Assembly (NCBI RefSeq): GCF_000308575.1
Contig: NZ_BAFZ01000165.1
Span: 119,932-183,931, forward strand
Reading direction: 5' to 3'
Length of the DNA: 64,000 bases
DNA from: Nocardia exalbida NBRC 100660
GTDB lineage: Bacteria; Actinomycetota; Actinomycetes; Mycobacteriales; Mycobacteriaceae
In this document: positions 24,692-33,078 of the stretch, in pieces
Position numbering within the stretch: position 1 is the first letter of the stretch
Layout of the letters: the number at the start of each line of letters is the position of its first letter
The notes under the pieces: generated by a model
The model's input: only the letters and a program-made list of their open reading frames with translations
Databases searched by the model: none
Told to the model about the DNA's origin: nothing
Translations under genes and position numbers: made by a program

Positions 24692-26413
24692 CTACCCGGC
24701 GGCGGGCGCCTCCCGGATCTGCACGATCGGAAGCACCAGAGCCGCGGGGGAACTCGCCGGAACGACCGGGTTCACCGGTGCGATGGGAGCGATACGCTGG
24801 TATCCCGTGCCCACCAGGGGTCGGGTGTCCACCTCACCCTTGTTGGGCCAGTACGCAGCCGCGCGTTCGGCCTGCGCGGTGATCGTCAGCGACGGGTTGA
24901 CGCCCAGATTGGCCGAGACCGCCGCGCCGTCGACCACGCTGAGCGTGGGGTAGCCGTAGACGCGGTGATAGGCGTCGATCACGCCGTGCTCGGCGTCGGC
25001 TCCGATCACGGCTCCGCCCAGGAAATGCGCCGTCAGCGGGATGTTGAAGATCTCGCCCCAGCTGCCGCCCGCGATGCCGCCGATCTTCTCCGCGACCCGC
25101 CTGGTGACGTCGTTGCCCACCGGGATCCAGGTCGGATTGGGCTCGCCGTGGCCCTGTCTGCTGGTGAGCTTGCGGCCGAACAGGCCGCGCTTGGTGTAGG
25201 TGGTGATCGAATTGTCCAGGTGCTGCATGACCAGGGAGATGATGGTCCGTTCGCTCCAGTTCCTGGTGCTCAGGAAGCTGAGCAGGTTCATCGGATGCCG
25301 CAGCACCAAGCCCAGGAAGCGCAGCCAGCGCGGAATGCGCCCACCGCCGTCCACCATGAGCGTCTGGAGCAGGCCCATGGCGTTGGAGCCCTTGCCGTAG
25401 CGGACCGGCTCGATGTGCGTGTCCGGGGTGGGATGAATGGACGAGGTGATCGCGACGCCCTTGGTGAAGTCGACGCCGGGGCGCACCTTCTTGGTGGCCG
25501 CGCCGACGATCGATTCCGAGTTGGTGCGCGTCAGCATGCCGAGCCGATCGGACAGGTCCGGCAATACCTTTTTGTCGCGCATGGCGAACAGCAGCTTCTG
25601 CGTGCCGCGCGTGCCCGCGGCGAGCACGACGTGCGAAGCGGTGAGCGTCCGCGGCTGCTTGCGAAGCCACGCGCCGGTGCGGGCGGTGGACACGTCCCAG
25701 GTGCCGTCGGGATGCGGACGCAGCTCGGTGACCGTCGTCATCGGAATGATCTCCGCACCGGCCTTTTCCGCCAGGTAGAGGTAGTTCTTCACCAAGGTGT
25801 TCTTGGCACCGTACTTGCAGCCCACCATGCAGTCGCCGCATTCGACGCACCCGGTGCGCTCGGGGCCGACGCCGCCGAAGTACGGATCCGGTACCGTCTT
25901 GCCCGGCTCGCCGAAGAACACGCCGACGGGAGTCTGCACGAACGTGTCGCCGACGCCCATATCGTCGGCGACGGCCTTGAAGACCTCGTCGGCGGGCGTC
26001 ATGTGCGGATTGCGCACGACGCCGAGCATCTGCTGCGCACGCTCGTAGTAGGGAGTCAGCTCGTCGCGCCAATCGGTGATGTCACGCCACTGCGCGTCGC
26101 GGAAGAACGGCTCCGGCGGCACGTACAGGGTGTTCGCGTAATTCAGCGAACCGCCCCCGACGCCCGCGCCGCCGAGGATGAGGACATTGCGCAGCGGATG
26201 GATGCGCTGGATTCCGTAGCAGCCGAGCGCGGGCGCCCACAGGAACTTCTTCAGCTCCCAGCTGGTCTCGGGCAACTCGTCGTCGGCGAAGCGCCTGCCC
26301 GCCTCCAGTACGCCGACCTTGTAACCCTTCTCCACCAGCCGGAGCGCGGTGACGCTGCCGCCGAACCCCGAACCGACGATCAGCACGTCGAAATCCGTCG
26401 TCCGCTGGTCCAT
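24692..26413 (-). CDS. choD: Cholesterol oxidase (GMC-type flavoprotein, ChoD-like)
   Basis: 573 aa FAD enzyme resembling mycobacterial ChoD (Rv3409c). The FAD-binding VGSGFGGSVTALRL is at residue 12, followed by LGGAGVGGGSLNYAN, which is the substrate/FAD loop of the cholesterol-oxidase group. A Cys-rich stretch CVECGDCMVGCKYGAKNTL is typical of the ChoD branch and absent from secreted ChoE/ChoM types. No signal peptide is seen, so it acts inside the cell. It would oxidise 3-beta-hydroxysterols or related alcohols. GAGGAG precedes the ATG. A TetR gene lies divergently 168 bp away and may control it. Confidence 0.9.
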   Translation of the reverse strand: MDQRTTDFDVLIVGSGFGGSVTALRLVEKGYKVGVLEAGRRFADDELPETSWELKKFLWAPALGCYGIQRIHPLRNVLILGGAGVGGGSLNYANTLYVPPEPFFRDAQWRDITDWRDELTPYYERAQQMLGVVRNPHMTPADEVFKAVADDMGVGDTFVQTPVGVFFGEPGKTVPDPYFGGVGPERTGCVECGDCMVGCKYGAKNTLVKNYLYLAEKAGAEIIPMTTVTELRPHPDGTWDVSTARTGAWLRKQPRTLTASHVVLAAGTRGTQKLLFAMRDKKVLPDLSDRLGMLTRTNSESIVGAATKKVRPGVDFTKGVAITSSIHPTPDTHIEPVRYGKGSNAMGLLQTLMVDGGGRIPRWLRFLGLVLRHPMNLLSFLSTRNWSERTIISLVMQHLDNSITTYTKRGLFGRKLTSRQGHGEPNPTWIPVGNDVTRRVAEKIGGIAGGSWGEIFNIPLTAHFLGGAVIGADAEHGVIDAYHRVYGYPTLSVVDGAAVSANLGVNPSLTITAQAERAAAYWPNKGEVDTRPLVGTGYQRIAPIAPVNPVVPASSPAALVLPIVQIREAPAAG

Positions 26414-26545
26414 GTGGAACTCCTCGATCGTGTCGCCAGTGACTCGGCTAACACTACTCTCCGGTAAGTAACGGTCCGCAACTCGGCTGGAAACGGCGGA
26501 TCGCTGCGGTAACGCGGTTTGCCAGCTGTTGCCCGGCCCGTTTTC

Positions 26546-26581
26546 AGAGCGATGCTCTCATTAGTTGACAACGCTCTCTGA
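26546..26581. promoter_or_regulatory. Repeat-rich site before the TetR gene, candidate operator
   Basis: AGAGC-GAT-GCTCT (26546-26558) is a 13-bp palindrome. AGAGCG (26546-26551) and CGCTCT (26572-26577) form a wider inverted repeat, and GCTCTC occurs twice 19 bp apart. The site directly abuts the TetR start in the gap shared with choD. TTGACA at 26565-26570 is a possible -35. This could be the autoregulatory operator. Confidence 0.4.
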
Positions 26582-27295
26582 ATGGCGCATGGTTTGGTCA
26601 TGCCGACGACACCGCGTGCCCGAGCCAGGGCCCAGACCATGAACGACATCGTCCGGATCGGGCGCGAACACCTGGCGACCGACGGCGCCGCAGCCCTGTC
26701 GCTGCGTGCGGTGGCGCGTGACCTCGGCGTGGTCTCCTCGGCGGTGTACCGATATGTCCGCAGTCGCGACGAGTTGCTGACCCTGCTCGTCGTGGACGGT
26801 TACAACGCGCTCGGCGACGCGGTCGACGGCGCGCTGGCGGCCGAGGCCGATCCGATCGACGGATTGCGGGCACTCGGGCGAACGGTACGGTGCTGGGCGC
26901 TGGCCGAACCCGCCCGCTACGGGTTGCTGTTCGGCACGCCGGTCCCCGGTTACGACGCACCGGCTGCCGAGACCATCGCGCCGGGCACCCGCGTGATCGC
27001 CACGATGCTGACCCTCTTCGCTCGGGCGTACGGTGCGGGCGAACTCGTGGCCCCGGCGGGGGAGCCTCGAATATCCACCGCTCTCGCGGGCAGTTTCACG
27101 CGGATTCGCGACCAGTTCCAGCTGGAGGTGCCCGATTGGCTGATCGTCCGCGGCGTGACGTTCTGGGTCGGTCTGTTCGGGGCGGTGAGCGCGGACGTCT
27201 TCGACATGTACGGCGCCGACACCTTCGCCGACCGGGAGGAATTGTTCGAACTGCAACTCGACGGGCTGTTGGACATGCTCGGTCACCGGCCGTGA
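26582..27295 (+). CDS. TetR family regulator (WHG C-terminal domain)
   Basis: 237 aa; an ATG at 26600 is an equally possible start and no ribosome site favours either. HTH around residues 30-70: LSLRAVARDLGVVSSAVYRYVRSRDELLTLLV. The ligand domain has the LFGTPVPGYDAP loop and WHG-type C-terminal helices (SFTRIRDQFQLEVPDWLIVRGVTFWVGLFGAVSADVF). It is divergent from cholesterol oxidase, so it probably represses itself and choD in response to a sterol or fatty ligand (inference). A nitronate monooxygenase gene follows in the same direction. Confidence 0.9.
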   Translation: MAHGLVMPTTPRARARAQTMNDIVRIGREHLATDGAAALSLRAVARDLGVVSSAVYRYVRSRDELLTLLVVDGYNALGDAVDGALAAEADPIDGLRALGRTVRCWALAEPARYGLLFGTPVPGYDAPAAETIAPGTRVIATMLTLFARAYGAGELVAPAGEPRISTALAGSFTRIRDQFQLEVPDWLIVRGVTFWVGLFGAVSADVFDMYGADTFADREELFELQLDGLLDMLGHRP

Positions 27296-27347
27296 GCCAC
27301 ACCCGCGACGGGGGAGTCCGCGATCGGTCGTGGCGGCGTGTGCTGCG

Positions 27348-28340
27348 ATGGGAGGCGTGACTTCCTCCGAACAGCCCCCGGCACCCGATATCAGTGCGGT
27401 GACGGCATGGGCGCGCCGGATCGGTGCGCGGATGCCACTGGTCAACGCGCCGATGGGTGGCGTAGCGGGCGGCCGGCTCGCCGCGGCGGTGACCGCGGCC
27501 GGTGGAGTGGGCATGATCGGGATGGGCAGCGCCGGATCGGTCGCGGCGCTGGAGCGGGAACTGCCGCACGTCCGGGGCCTGGACGGGCCGTTCGGCATCG
27601 GTCTCGTCGATTGGGTCGTCGCGCGGGAGCCGCGGCTGCTGGAGGCCGCGATCGAGGCTCGTCCCGCCCTGATCTCGGTGAGCTTCGGCGTGGACCTGGA
27701 TTGGGCGGCTCGCGTCGCGGACGCGGGAATCGTCCCGGCCACCCAGGTCTACAGCGGGCAGGACGCGCGGCGTGCGCAAGACGCGGGCATCGGCGTCCTC
27801 GTGGCCCGCGGCGTGGAGGGCGGCGGACACGGCGCCGTCAACGCGCCGCTGCTGCCGCTGCTGGAGGAGGTGCTGGCCGTGGCGACGGTTCCGGTGCTCG
27901 CGGCGGGCGGCATCGGGGCACCGGGGGATCTCGCCGCCGTACTCCGAGCGGGGGCCAGTGGCGCATGGCTCGGTACTTGTCTGGCGGCGTGCTCGGAATC
28001 GCTGCTGCCGGATGCGGGCCGCCGAGCCCTGCTCGACGCGCGCGGTACCGACACCGTGCTCACCCGCGCCTACGACGTGGGGATGGAATTGCCGTGGCCG
28101 GTGCGGTTTCCCGCGCGAGTGCTGCGCACCGGATTCACCGACCGATGGACCGGTAGGGAGGAGGAACTCGCCATGGATCCGGCGGCCAAGCACGCGCTCA
28201 CCGCCGCGCTCGCCGTGAACGATCCGGCCGTCGCGCCGATCGACGCGGGCTCGAGCGTCGATCTGGTCACCTCCGTGGAACCGGCCGCTCGAGTGCTGGA
28301 GCGGCTGTGGTCAGGAGCGACGGGATCAATCGCGGGCTGA
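27348..28340 (+). CDS. Nitronate monooxygenase / 2-nitropropane dioxygenase family protein
   Basis: 330 aa from ATG 27348; GTG at 27330 or 27357 are alternatives. It is an FMN TIM-barrel: PLVNAPMGGVAGGRLAAAVTAAGGVGMIG at the start, the catalytic-His-containing GVEGGGHGA, and the FMN-phosphate loop PVLAAGGIG then GASGAWLGT. Family members oxidise alkyl nitronates to carbonyl compounds and nitrite. It follows the TetR gene by about 50 bp, so it may be part of the same transcript. Confidence 0.9.
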   Translation: MGGVTSSEQPPAPDISAVTAWARRIGARMPLVNAPMGGVAGGRLAAAVTAAGGVGMIGMGSAGSVAALERELPHVRGLDGPFGIGLVDWVVAREPRLLEAAIEARPALISVSFGVDLDWAARVADAGIVPATQVYSGQDARRAQDAGIGVLVARGVEGGGHGAVNAPLLPLLEEVLAVATVPVLAAGGIGAPGDLAAVLRAGASGAWLGTCLAACSESLLPDAGRRALLDARGTDTVLTRAYDVGMELPWPVRFPARVLRTGFTDRWTGREEELAMDPAAKHALTAALAVNDPAVAPIDAGSSVDLVTSVEPAARVLERLWSGATGSIAG

Positions 28341-28345
28341 GCGTT

Positions 28346-28540
28346 TCAGTCCTCGCTGCTGGTCCGCTCGCCGAGATAGTGGAGCAGCGTGGGATCGGAG
28401 GAGGTCAGCCGATCGACTTCCTCACCGCCGGTGCATTGGTAGAGCGCGACGGTGACCGAACCGGATCGGCGCCCGGCGACCCGCCAGACCCCGCCCGCGT
28501 CGGTCCAGCGCCGGAGTACCGCGACGGGATCGTCGGTCAT
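28346..28540 (-). CDS. Small conserved actinobacterial protein
   Basis: 64 aa: MTDDPVAVLRRWTDAGG..., a Gly/Arg-rich strand region (VWRVAGRRSGSVTVALYQCTGGEEVDRLTSSDP) and LLHYLGERTSSED. I recognise this as a short protein widespread in actinobacteria with strongly conserved GGEEVDR and C-terminal SSED; no function is known. It is convergent with the nitronate monooxygenase (5-bp gap). Confidence 0.8.
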   Translation of the reverse strand: MTDDPVAVLRRWTDAGGVWRVAGRRSGSVTVALYQCTGGEEVDRLTSSDPTLLHYLGERTSSED

Positions 28541-28575
28541 CGCCTACCTCCACTCGCGGACATGCGGCTTCGATC

Positions 28576-29895
28576 TCACCGCGGCACGGTGACCGGGTCG
28601 GAGCAGCTCGCCGGTCCGTCCACGAAAGAGCAATCCTTCGGCGCGCGGGTCGGCCGGTACCCGGGCGCGACGCCGCCGGCTCGGGTGATGTCCGTGTAGG
28701 CGGCCACCGCGTCCGTGGGCTTGCGCGTCAGTGCCTGGTCAGTGCGGACGTCGACCGTGTACAGGCCGAAACGTGGTGTGTAGGAACCCCACTCGTAGTT
28801 GTCGGTGAGGCTCCAGTAGTTGTAGCCGATCAGGTCGATGCCGTCGGCCTTGGCGCGCTGCAGCCAGTAGACGGTGTCGCGGAGGGAATCGGCGCGGCCG
28901 TATCCGTCCGCCCGTGGCAGGCCGTTCTCGGTGGGCATTCCGTTCTCGACGATGTAGAGCGGCTTGCCGGGGAACTGGCGCGCATAGTGCTGCAGCGCGT
29001 AATAGATGCCTTCCGGCTGCAACGGATTCTTCCACAATTCGGTGAGATTCCCCGTGGTAATGAGGCTGTCGGGGGAGAGGCCGTAGTAGTAATCGATGCC
29101 GATGTAGTCGAGCTTCGCGCCGATCCTGTCCACCAGTGGCTTGTTCACCACGTCCTCGGCGGCCGGGATGTAGGCGACATTGCTGGTCACCATCGCGTCC
29201 GGCTGAACTCGGTGAATGAACTCGTAGATGCTGTTGTGCGCCTCGGCGATCCGGTCCTGCATCGCGGCCGCGGCGGCGGGCGGCAATCCGCCGTTGCGCA
29301 GTTCGTTCACCACGTAGAAGGTCGGCTCGTTGAATGTGACCCACAACGGCTTGTACTCGGCGTAGCGATCGACCACCGTGCGTGCGTTGGCAAGCCAGTC
29401 CTCGACGATTCCCGCGTTGTTCCAGCCCCCGCGGTCGACCGCCCAACCTGGATAGACCCAGTGGTCGATGGTGATCATGGGGCGCATACCCGCGGCCGTG
29501 ATCGCGGCGACGACGTCGTCGTAGAACCGCAATCCCTCGGGGTCCCACTTGCCCGGCTCCGGCTGGAGCCGAGCCCACTCGATGCCGATGCGATACACCT
29601 TCACGCCCAGGCCCGCCGCGAGGGCGATGTCCGAGCGGTAGCGCGAATAGAAGTCGATCGAATCCTGGTACGGGTCCGACGTCTTGCCGGACGCCACGTA
29701 ACGGGACCAGTTGCTGTCCGGGGCATGGCCTTCCGACTGGTACCCCGACGCGGCGACGCCCCAGAGGAAGTCCGGGCCCATCGGCGTGACCACGGCGGGT
29801 GGCGCTGGCCGAGCCGCCGCCGGAGCGGCGACTCCGAGCAAGGCGGTGGCGACAGCCGCGAGGGCGGCCGAGACGCGGCGGGGGTGGGAACGCAT
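28576..29895 (-). CDS. Secreted family 1 glycoside hydrolase (beta-glucosidase-like)
   Basis: 439 aa. A signal peptide (VSAALAAVATALLGVAAPAAA) precedes a GH1 barrel. Catalytic acid/base is Glu in VTFNEPTF and the nucleophile is Glu in YIVENGMPT; FLWGVAASGYQSEG is the family start, with the Gln that binds the sugar C3/C4 hydroxyls. C-terminal DNYEWGSYTPRFGLYTVD is the aglycone/sugar loop of GH1. Secreted GH1 enzymes are uncommon, so it may act on envelope or environmental glycosides. The start at 29895 has AGGAG 5 bp upstream. The AT-rich segment upstream is its likely promoter. Confidence 0.92.
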   Translation of the reverse strand: MRSHPRRVSAALAAVATALLGVAAPAAARPAPPAVVTPMGPDFLWGVAASGYQSEGHAPDSNWSRYVASGKTSDPYQDSIDFYSRYRSDIALAAGLGVKVYRIGIEWARLQPEPGKWDPEGLRFYDDVVAAITAAGMRPMITIDHWVYPGWAVDRGGWNNAGIVEDWLANARTVVDRYAEYKPLWVTFNEPTFYVVNELRNGGLPPAAAAAMQDRIAEAHNSIYEFIHRVQPDAMVTSNVAYIPAAEDVVNKPLVDRIGAKLDYIGIDYYYGLSPDSLITTGNLTELWKNPLQPEGIYYALQHYARQFPGKPLYIVENGMPTENGLPRADGYGRADSLRDTVYWLQRAKADGIDLIGYNYWSLTDNYEWGSYTPRFGLYTVDVRTDQALTRKPTDAVAAYTDITRAGGVAPGYRPTRAPKDCSFVDGPASCSDPVTVPR

Positions 29896-30209
29896 CGAAC
29901 TCCTGTTCCGAAAGGGGCGACGGGCGCTCGTGGACCTCCGGCGCAGGGATGGGGTGGGGGCCACGGGGGACAGGGTAACTGGTCGCTTGTCCGTTTTCAG
30001 GAAGACGAGGAGGGGTGGGCGGGCGAAACGAACTCTCTGACTTGCTCGGACGGCTACGTAGGGACGGGCACGCAGCCTCTTGGGCTTGAAAAATATAGAT
30101 ACGTAGATATGCGCATTTAACTATGTAATTACCATCGTAGCAAACAGGCATTCAACTCACGTCAACATCAAAAAACCAACAAGGAGCAGGGGAGGGCCGG
30201 AGATTCCGG
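29896..30209. other. Gap of 314 bp with an AT-rich island
   Basis: About 120 bases (30060-30185) are far richer in A and T than the rest of the window. No gene is seen. The island probably holds the promoter and control site of the secreted GH1 gene and could be bound by a nucleoid protein such as Lsr2 (inference). Confidence 0.5.
30100..30127. promoter_or_regulatory. 28-bp imperfect palindrome, candidate operator
   Basis: Outer arms TACGTAG and CTATGTA (one mismatch), followed inward by TA/TA matches, centred on GCGCAT-like bases inside the AT-rich island 205 bp upstream of the GH1 start. Symmetry and placement suggest a repressor or activator site. Confidence 0.4.
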
Positions 30210-30695
30210 TCAGGCGAGCTCGTCGGCCGAGTCGTGGCCGGCGGCGGCGCTACGTCGGAGGAATTCCGCGATCAGCTCGAGTTCGGCATCCGTGTAGCCC
30301 TCGCAGATGGCGTCCATCCGGCCGTTCATTCCACTGAATATCCGGTAGAGCTCGGGATTTCGGTCGTGGAGTGCACGCACGGTGACGGCGCGCCGGTCGG
30401 CGCCCTCGGGATCACGCTCGCGGATCACCCATCCGCCACGCTGGAGGCGGTCCAGGATGCCGGTCAACGTCGCCGGGTGCAGACCGGCACGCGCCGCCAA
30501 CGCAGTCGGCGTCAGCGGCCCGTGTCGGTTGATCAGATCCAGGCAGGTCCAGTCGACGTCCTTCAGTTCCACCTTGTTGCCGAAGCGGCGGTTGAGCACG
30601 GACAGCTGGGTGTTCAGATCGCGTAGCGCCTCTTTGACGGACGTGACCAACCGCCGGTGTCGCCGGGGCGCGGCCGGATCGACTACGGAACTCAT
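30210..30695 (-). CDS. MarR family transcriptional regulator
   Basis: 161 aa winged-helix protein. WTCLDLINRHGPLTPTALAARAGLHPATLTGILDRLQRGGWVIRERDPEGADRRAVTV is the MarR wHTH with the wing Asp-Arg-Arg (DRRAV). The ATG at 30695 is backed by GAAGG 8 bp upstream; a GTG at 30710 is the alternative. It is the last of three minus-strand genes with two NAD-binding reductases. The -10 TATAAT of its own promoter lies inside palindromic sequence at 30720-30739, which predicts autoregulation. Confidence 0.92.
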   Translation of the reverse strand: MSSVVDPAAPRRHRRLVTSVKEALRDLNTQLSVLNRRFGNKVELKDVDWTCLDLINRHGPLTPTALAARAGLHPATLTGILDRLQRGGWVIRERDPEGADRRAVTVRALHDRNPELYRIFSGMNGRMDAICEGYTDAELELIAEFLRRSAAAGHDSADELA

Positions 30696-30719
30696 CCAAG
30701 TCACCTTCACGATTCTTTG

Positions 30720-30739
30720 TATGGATTCCGTATTATACG
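30720..30739 (-). promoter_or_regulatory. marR promoter -10 inside a palindromic operator
   Basis: On the minus strand TATAAT (30737-30732) is a perfect -10. It is enclosed by the perfect palindrome CGTATTATACG (30729-30739) and partly overlaps TATGGATTCCGTA (30720-30732), a 13-bp near-palindrome. This fits a MarR dimer site that blocks RNA polymerase at its own promoter. Confidence 0.55.
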
Positions 30740-30771
30740 CACCGCCAACTGGAATGGGCGCCGCCGTGCGC

Positions 30772-31467
30772 TCAGTGCTTGCCGAGCGCCTCGGTGCGGA
30801 TCAGTCGCAGCAGGCTGGGATTATTCGAGGTGGTGACGACGCTGACGATCCTCTGGACATATCGGTCGTCGTCGATGAGCTGGAGCAGGCAGGCGGCCAG
30901 GTCCGCTCGGGAGGTGAACCGGCCCTCGGCGTGTCCTTCCGCGACTGTGTAGTCGGTGACGAGCGCGGAGGTGTACAGGCCACTCGGGCGCACGACCGTC
31001 CAGTCGAGTTCGGTTTCTGTGAGCAGGGTTTCCATCGCACGCATATCGTCGTAGAGCGTTTTGCCCATGACCTGCGTGAGGTAGGGCTGCAAGACGCGAT
31101 TGAACAGAAAGCCCGCATCCGCGTGTGGTTTGGGGTCGACGGCGCTGGACGAGACGACAGCGATACGGCGTACCGCGTGCTTGCGCATGGCGGCGACGAT
31201 ATTGGCGACCCCGGCCGAATACGTCGTGATCGGTTGCTTGCTGTAGGGCACACCGAGTGTCGACAGCACCGCGTCGCCGCCCGCGATCGCGCTCTCGACG
31301 GAGTCTGCCGTATGGACGTCACCCTCGAACGTCGTGAGCCGGTCGTGTTCGAGCGGGAAATCGTGTGGCTTGCGAGTGACGGCGACGACGTCATGACCGG
31401 CCGCGAGAGCCTGAGTGGTCAGCAAGCGGCCGGTGGGACCGTTCGCCCCGAAGACGATGAGACGCAT
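30772..31467 (-). CDS. NAD(P)H-binding reductase (atypical SDR)
   Basis: 231 aa with N-terminal Rossmann signature LIVFGANGPTGRLLTTQAL (GxxGxxG) and the NAD(P)H-binding family body, including VSSSAVDPK and DWTVVRPSGLY. The usual YxxxK is not obvious, as in many NmrA-like or biliverdin-reductase-like proteins. GAAGG precedes the ATG at 31467. It lies between another NAD-binding protein and the MarR gene, so it is probably derepressed with them in response to a small reactive molecule. Confidence 0.88.
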   Translation of the reverse strand: MRLIVFGANGPTGRLLTTQALAAGHDVVAVTRKPHDFPLEHDRLTTFEGDVHTADSVESAIAGGDAVLSTLGVPYSKQPITTYSAGVANIVAAMRKHAVRRIAVVSSSAVDPKPHADAGFLFNRVLQPYLTQVMGKTLYDDMRAMETLLTETELDWTVVRPSGLYTSALVTDYTVAEGHAEGRFTSRADLAACLLQLIDDDRYVQRIVSVVTTSNNPSLLRLIRTEALGKH

Positions 31468-31529
31468 GGATGTTCCTTCTGGGTTGGTGCGAGCCGCGGA
31501 AAGCGGCACCGGAGGCGGGGGAGGGGGCG

Positions 31530-32363
31530 TCACGACCACTCCGCCCGGTGATCGGCGGCCCATGTCGCGAACGAGCGTGCCGGACGGCCGAGAATCGCGT
31601 CCACCTCGTGAGTGACGATGGGCGTTCGGTCGAGTTCACGAGCGTAGCGGTCCATGAGCGCGAGCACGAAGCGCTCGTCGAGACCTTGCCCGATCATCGC
31701 GCGCGTGGCTGTTTCGACCGGAACCTGCTGAAATCGAAGGGGTTTGCCGATCGCGTCGCCGATGACGGCGACCATCCGCTCCAGGGTCACGGCCTCGGGA
31801 CCGGTGATGGTTATGCGGCGGCCGAGGAGGCTGTCGTCCCACATGGCCCGGGCGATGACGTCCGCGACATCCTGTTCGTGGATGACCGCCTCGGCGAAAG
31901 ACGCATACGGGCCGAAGACGGTGTCACCAGCGGCCACTTGCTTTCGCCACATCGCCGATGTGTTCATGGCGAACGAACTCGGTCGTACGCTCACCCACGG
32001 CAGTCCGCTCGCGACGACCGCCCGCTCGACCTCCGTGTTGCGGTCACCGTTGAATCGGGAGGGCTGATGAGCGGGTTCGTCGTCGGCGTTGCAGGCGGAC
32101 ATGACGACCACCCGGCCGACACCGCATGTCGCGGCGAGCCGGACCAGTTCGCCGACGTGATCCTTGCTGGCCCGCGGGTGGACGAACAGGGCATCGACCC
32201 CCTGCAAGGCATCGTTCACCTCGTCGAACGCCACGACTTCCACATCTTCGGGAAAGTCGGCGACGGCCTGTCGAGAGACAGCGCGGACTCTCGTTCCGGC
32301 GGATAGCAGAGCGCTGACGAGGGGGCGGCCGATGGTGCCGGTGGCGCCGGTGATCAGGTACAT
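31530..32363 (-). CDS. NmrA-like NAD(P)-binding protein
   Basis: 277 aa: MYLITGATGTIGRPLVSALLSAG at the N-terminus, VVVMSACNAD, GLPWVSVRPSSFAMN, and a C-terminal helical cap (RITITGPEAVTLERMVAVIGDAIGKPLRFQQVP) of the NmrA/QOR2-like family. Related proteins act as quinone reductases or redox sensors. AGGAG lies about 5 bp before the ATG. It heads the unit with the second reductase and MarR and is divergent from an F420 nitroreductase. Confidence 0.88.
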   Translation of the reverse strand: MYLITGATGTIGRPLVSALLSAGTRVRAVSRQAVADFPEDVEVVAFDEVNDALQGVDALFVHPRASKDHVGELVRLAATCGVGRVVVMSACNADDEPAHQPSRFNGDRNTEVERAVVASGLPWVSVRPSSFAMNTSAMWRKQVAAGDTVFGPYASFAEAVIHEQDVADVIARAMWDDSLLGRRITITGPEAVTLERMVAVIGDAIGKPLRFQQVPVETATRAMIGQGLDERFVLALMDRYARELDRTPIVTHEVDAILGRPARSFATWAADHRAEWS

Positions 32364-32380
32364 GACAACTCCTATCTAAC

Positions 32381-32393
32381 TCATATCGTATGA
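32381..32393. promoter_or_regulatory. Palindrome TCATA-TCG-TATGA, candidate MarR site
   Basis: A 13-bp palindrome with perfect 5-bp arms sits 17 bp upstream of the NmrA-like start in the divergent gap. A longer-range inverted repeat, AACTCATAT (32378-32386) and ATATGAGTT (32426-32434), has perfect 9-bp arms. Either could bind the MarR protein encoded downstream. Confidence 0.45.
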
Positions 32394-32537
32394 AGGAGAT
32401 ATTACATGCTGCGCCGTGCCGATCAATATGAGTTTCGTAATTTATGACTGAACCCGATCGTGCACGGACCTCGGTACGAGGTGTTAGATCTAGAGCGCCT
32501 GCCAAGTCGCGAGTTCGCTACGGAAAGGTGTCCCGAT

Positions 32538-33020
32538 ATGGTCTCGAATCCGGTGCCGGCCTTGGCTCGACGGCTGGCCCAGCGGCGCTGGGTCATGCGG
32601 TCGGCGCCGGTCGTGCTGCGGGTCGAACGCTTGATCCGGCGGGCGAGCGGCGGCCGAAAAGGCGTCCTGGATCTGGCGGGGCTGCCGTCGGTCGAGGTCA
32701 CCGTGCCGGGGCGGAAGACGGGGATCCCGCGCACCACATCGTTGCTCTACGTGCCGCACGGTGCGGACTTCATCGTCCTCGGTTCGAACTGGGGCGGTCC
32801 GAAGCATCCGGCCTGGTCGGCGAATCTGCGTGCGGCGCAAACCGCCTCGGTCCGGCACAAGGGCGAGCAGTTCCTGGCCACCGTGCGCGAGATCACGGGC
32901 GTGGAGCGCAAGCGCGTCTGGGATCTGGCGGTCGAGTTCTGGCCCGGTTACGCCATGGAGTACGAACTGTCCGGCGGCCGGGTGTTCCGGATCTTCGAGC
33001 TACGCCGCGTATCCGACTGA
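32538..33020 (+). CDS. DDN-type deazaflavin (F420)-dependent nitroreductase
   Basis: 160 aa split-barrel protein. VEVTVPGRKTGIPRTTSLLYVPHGADFIVLGSNWGGPKHPAWSANLRAAQTASV is the family core: PGRKTG contacts F420 phosphate/lactyl, and SNWGGPKHPAWxxNL is the signature loop. Members reduce quinones or nitro compounds with F420H2. The ATG at 32538 has AAAGGTG 9 bp upstream; an upstream in-frame ATG at 32460 would add 26 residues outside the family. It is divergent from the NmrA/MarR unit and may respond to the same regulator. Confidence 0.9.
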   Translation: MVSNPVPALARRLAQRRWVMRSAPVVLRVERLIRRASGGRKGVLDLAGLPSVEVTVPGRKTGIPRTTSLLYVPHGADFIVLGSNWGGPKHPAWSANLRAAQTASVRHKGEQFLATVREITGVERKRVWDLAVEFWPGYAMEYELSGGRVFRIFELRRVSD

Positions 33021-33078
33021 CGGTGGCATCGGAAACGAGTGGCGGTCAGGTGTTCGGGTGGCCGGTTACGGTGGGGCG

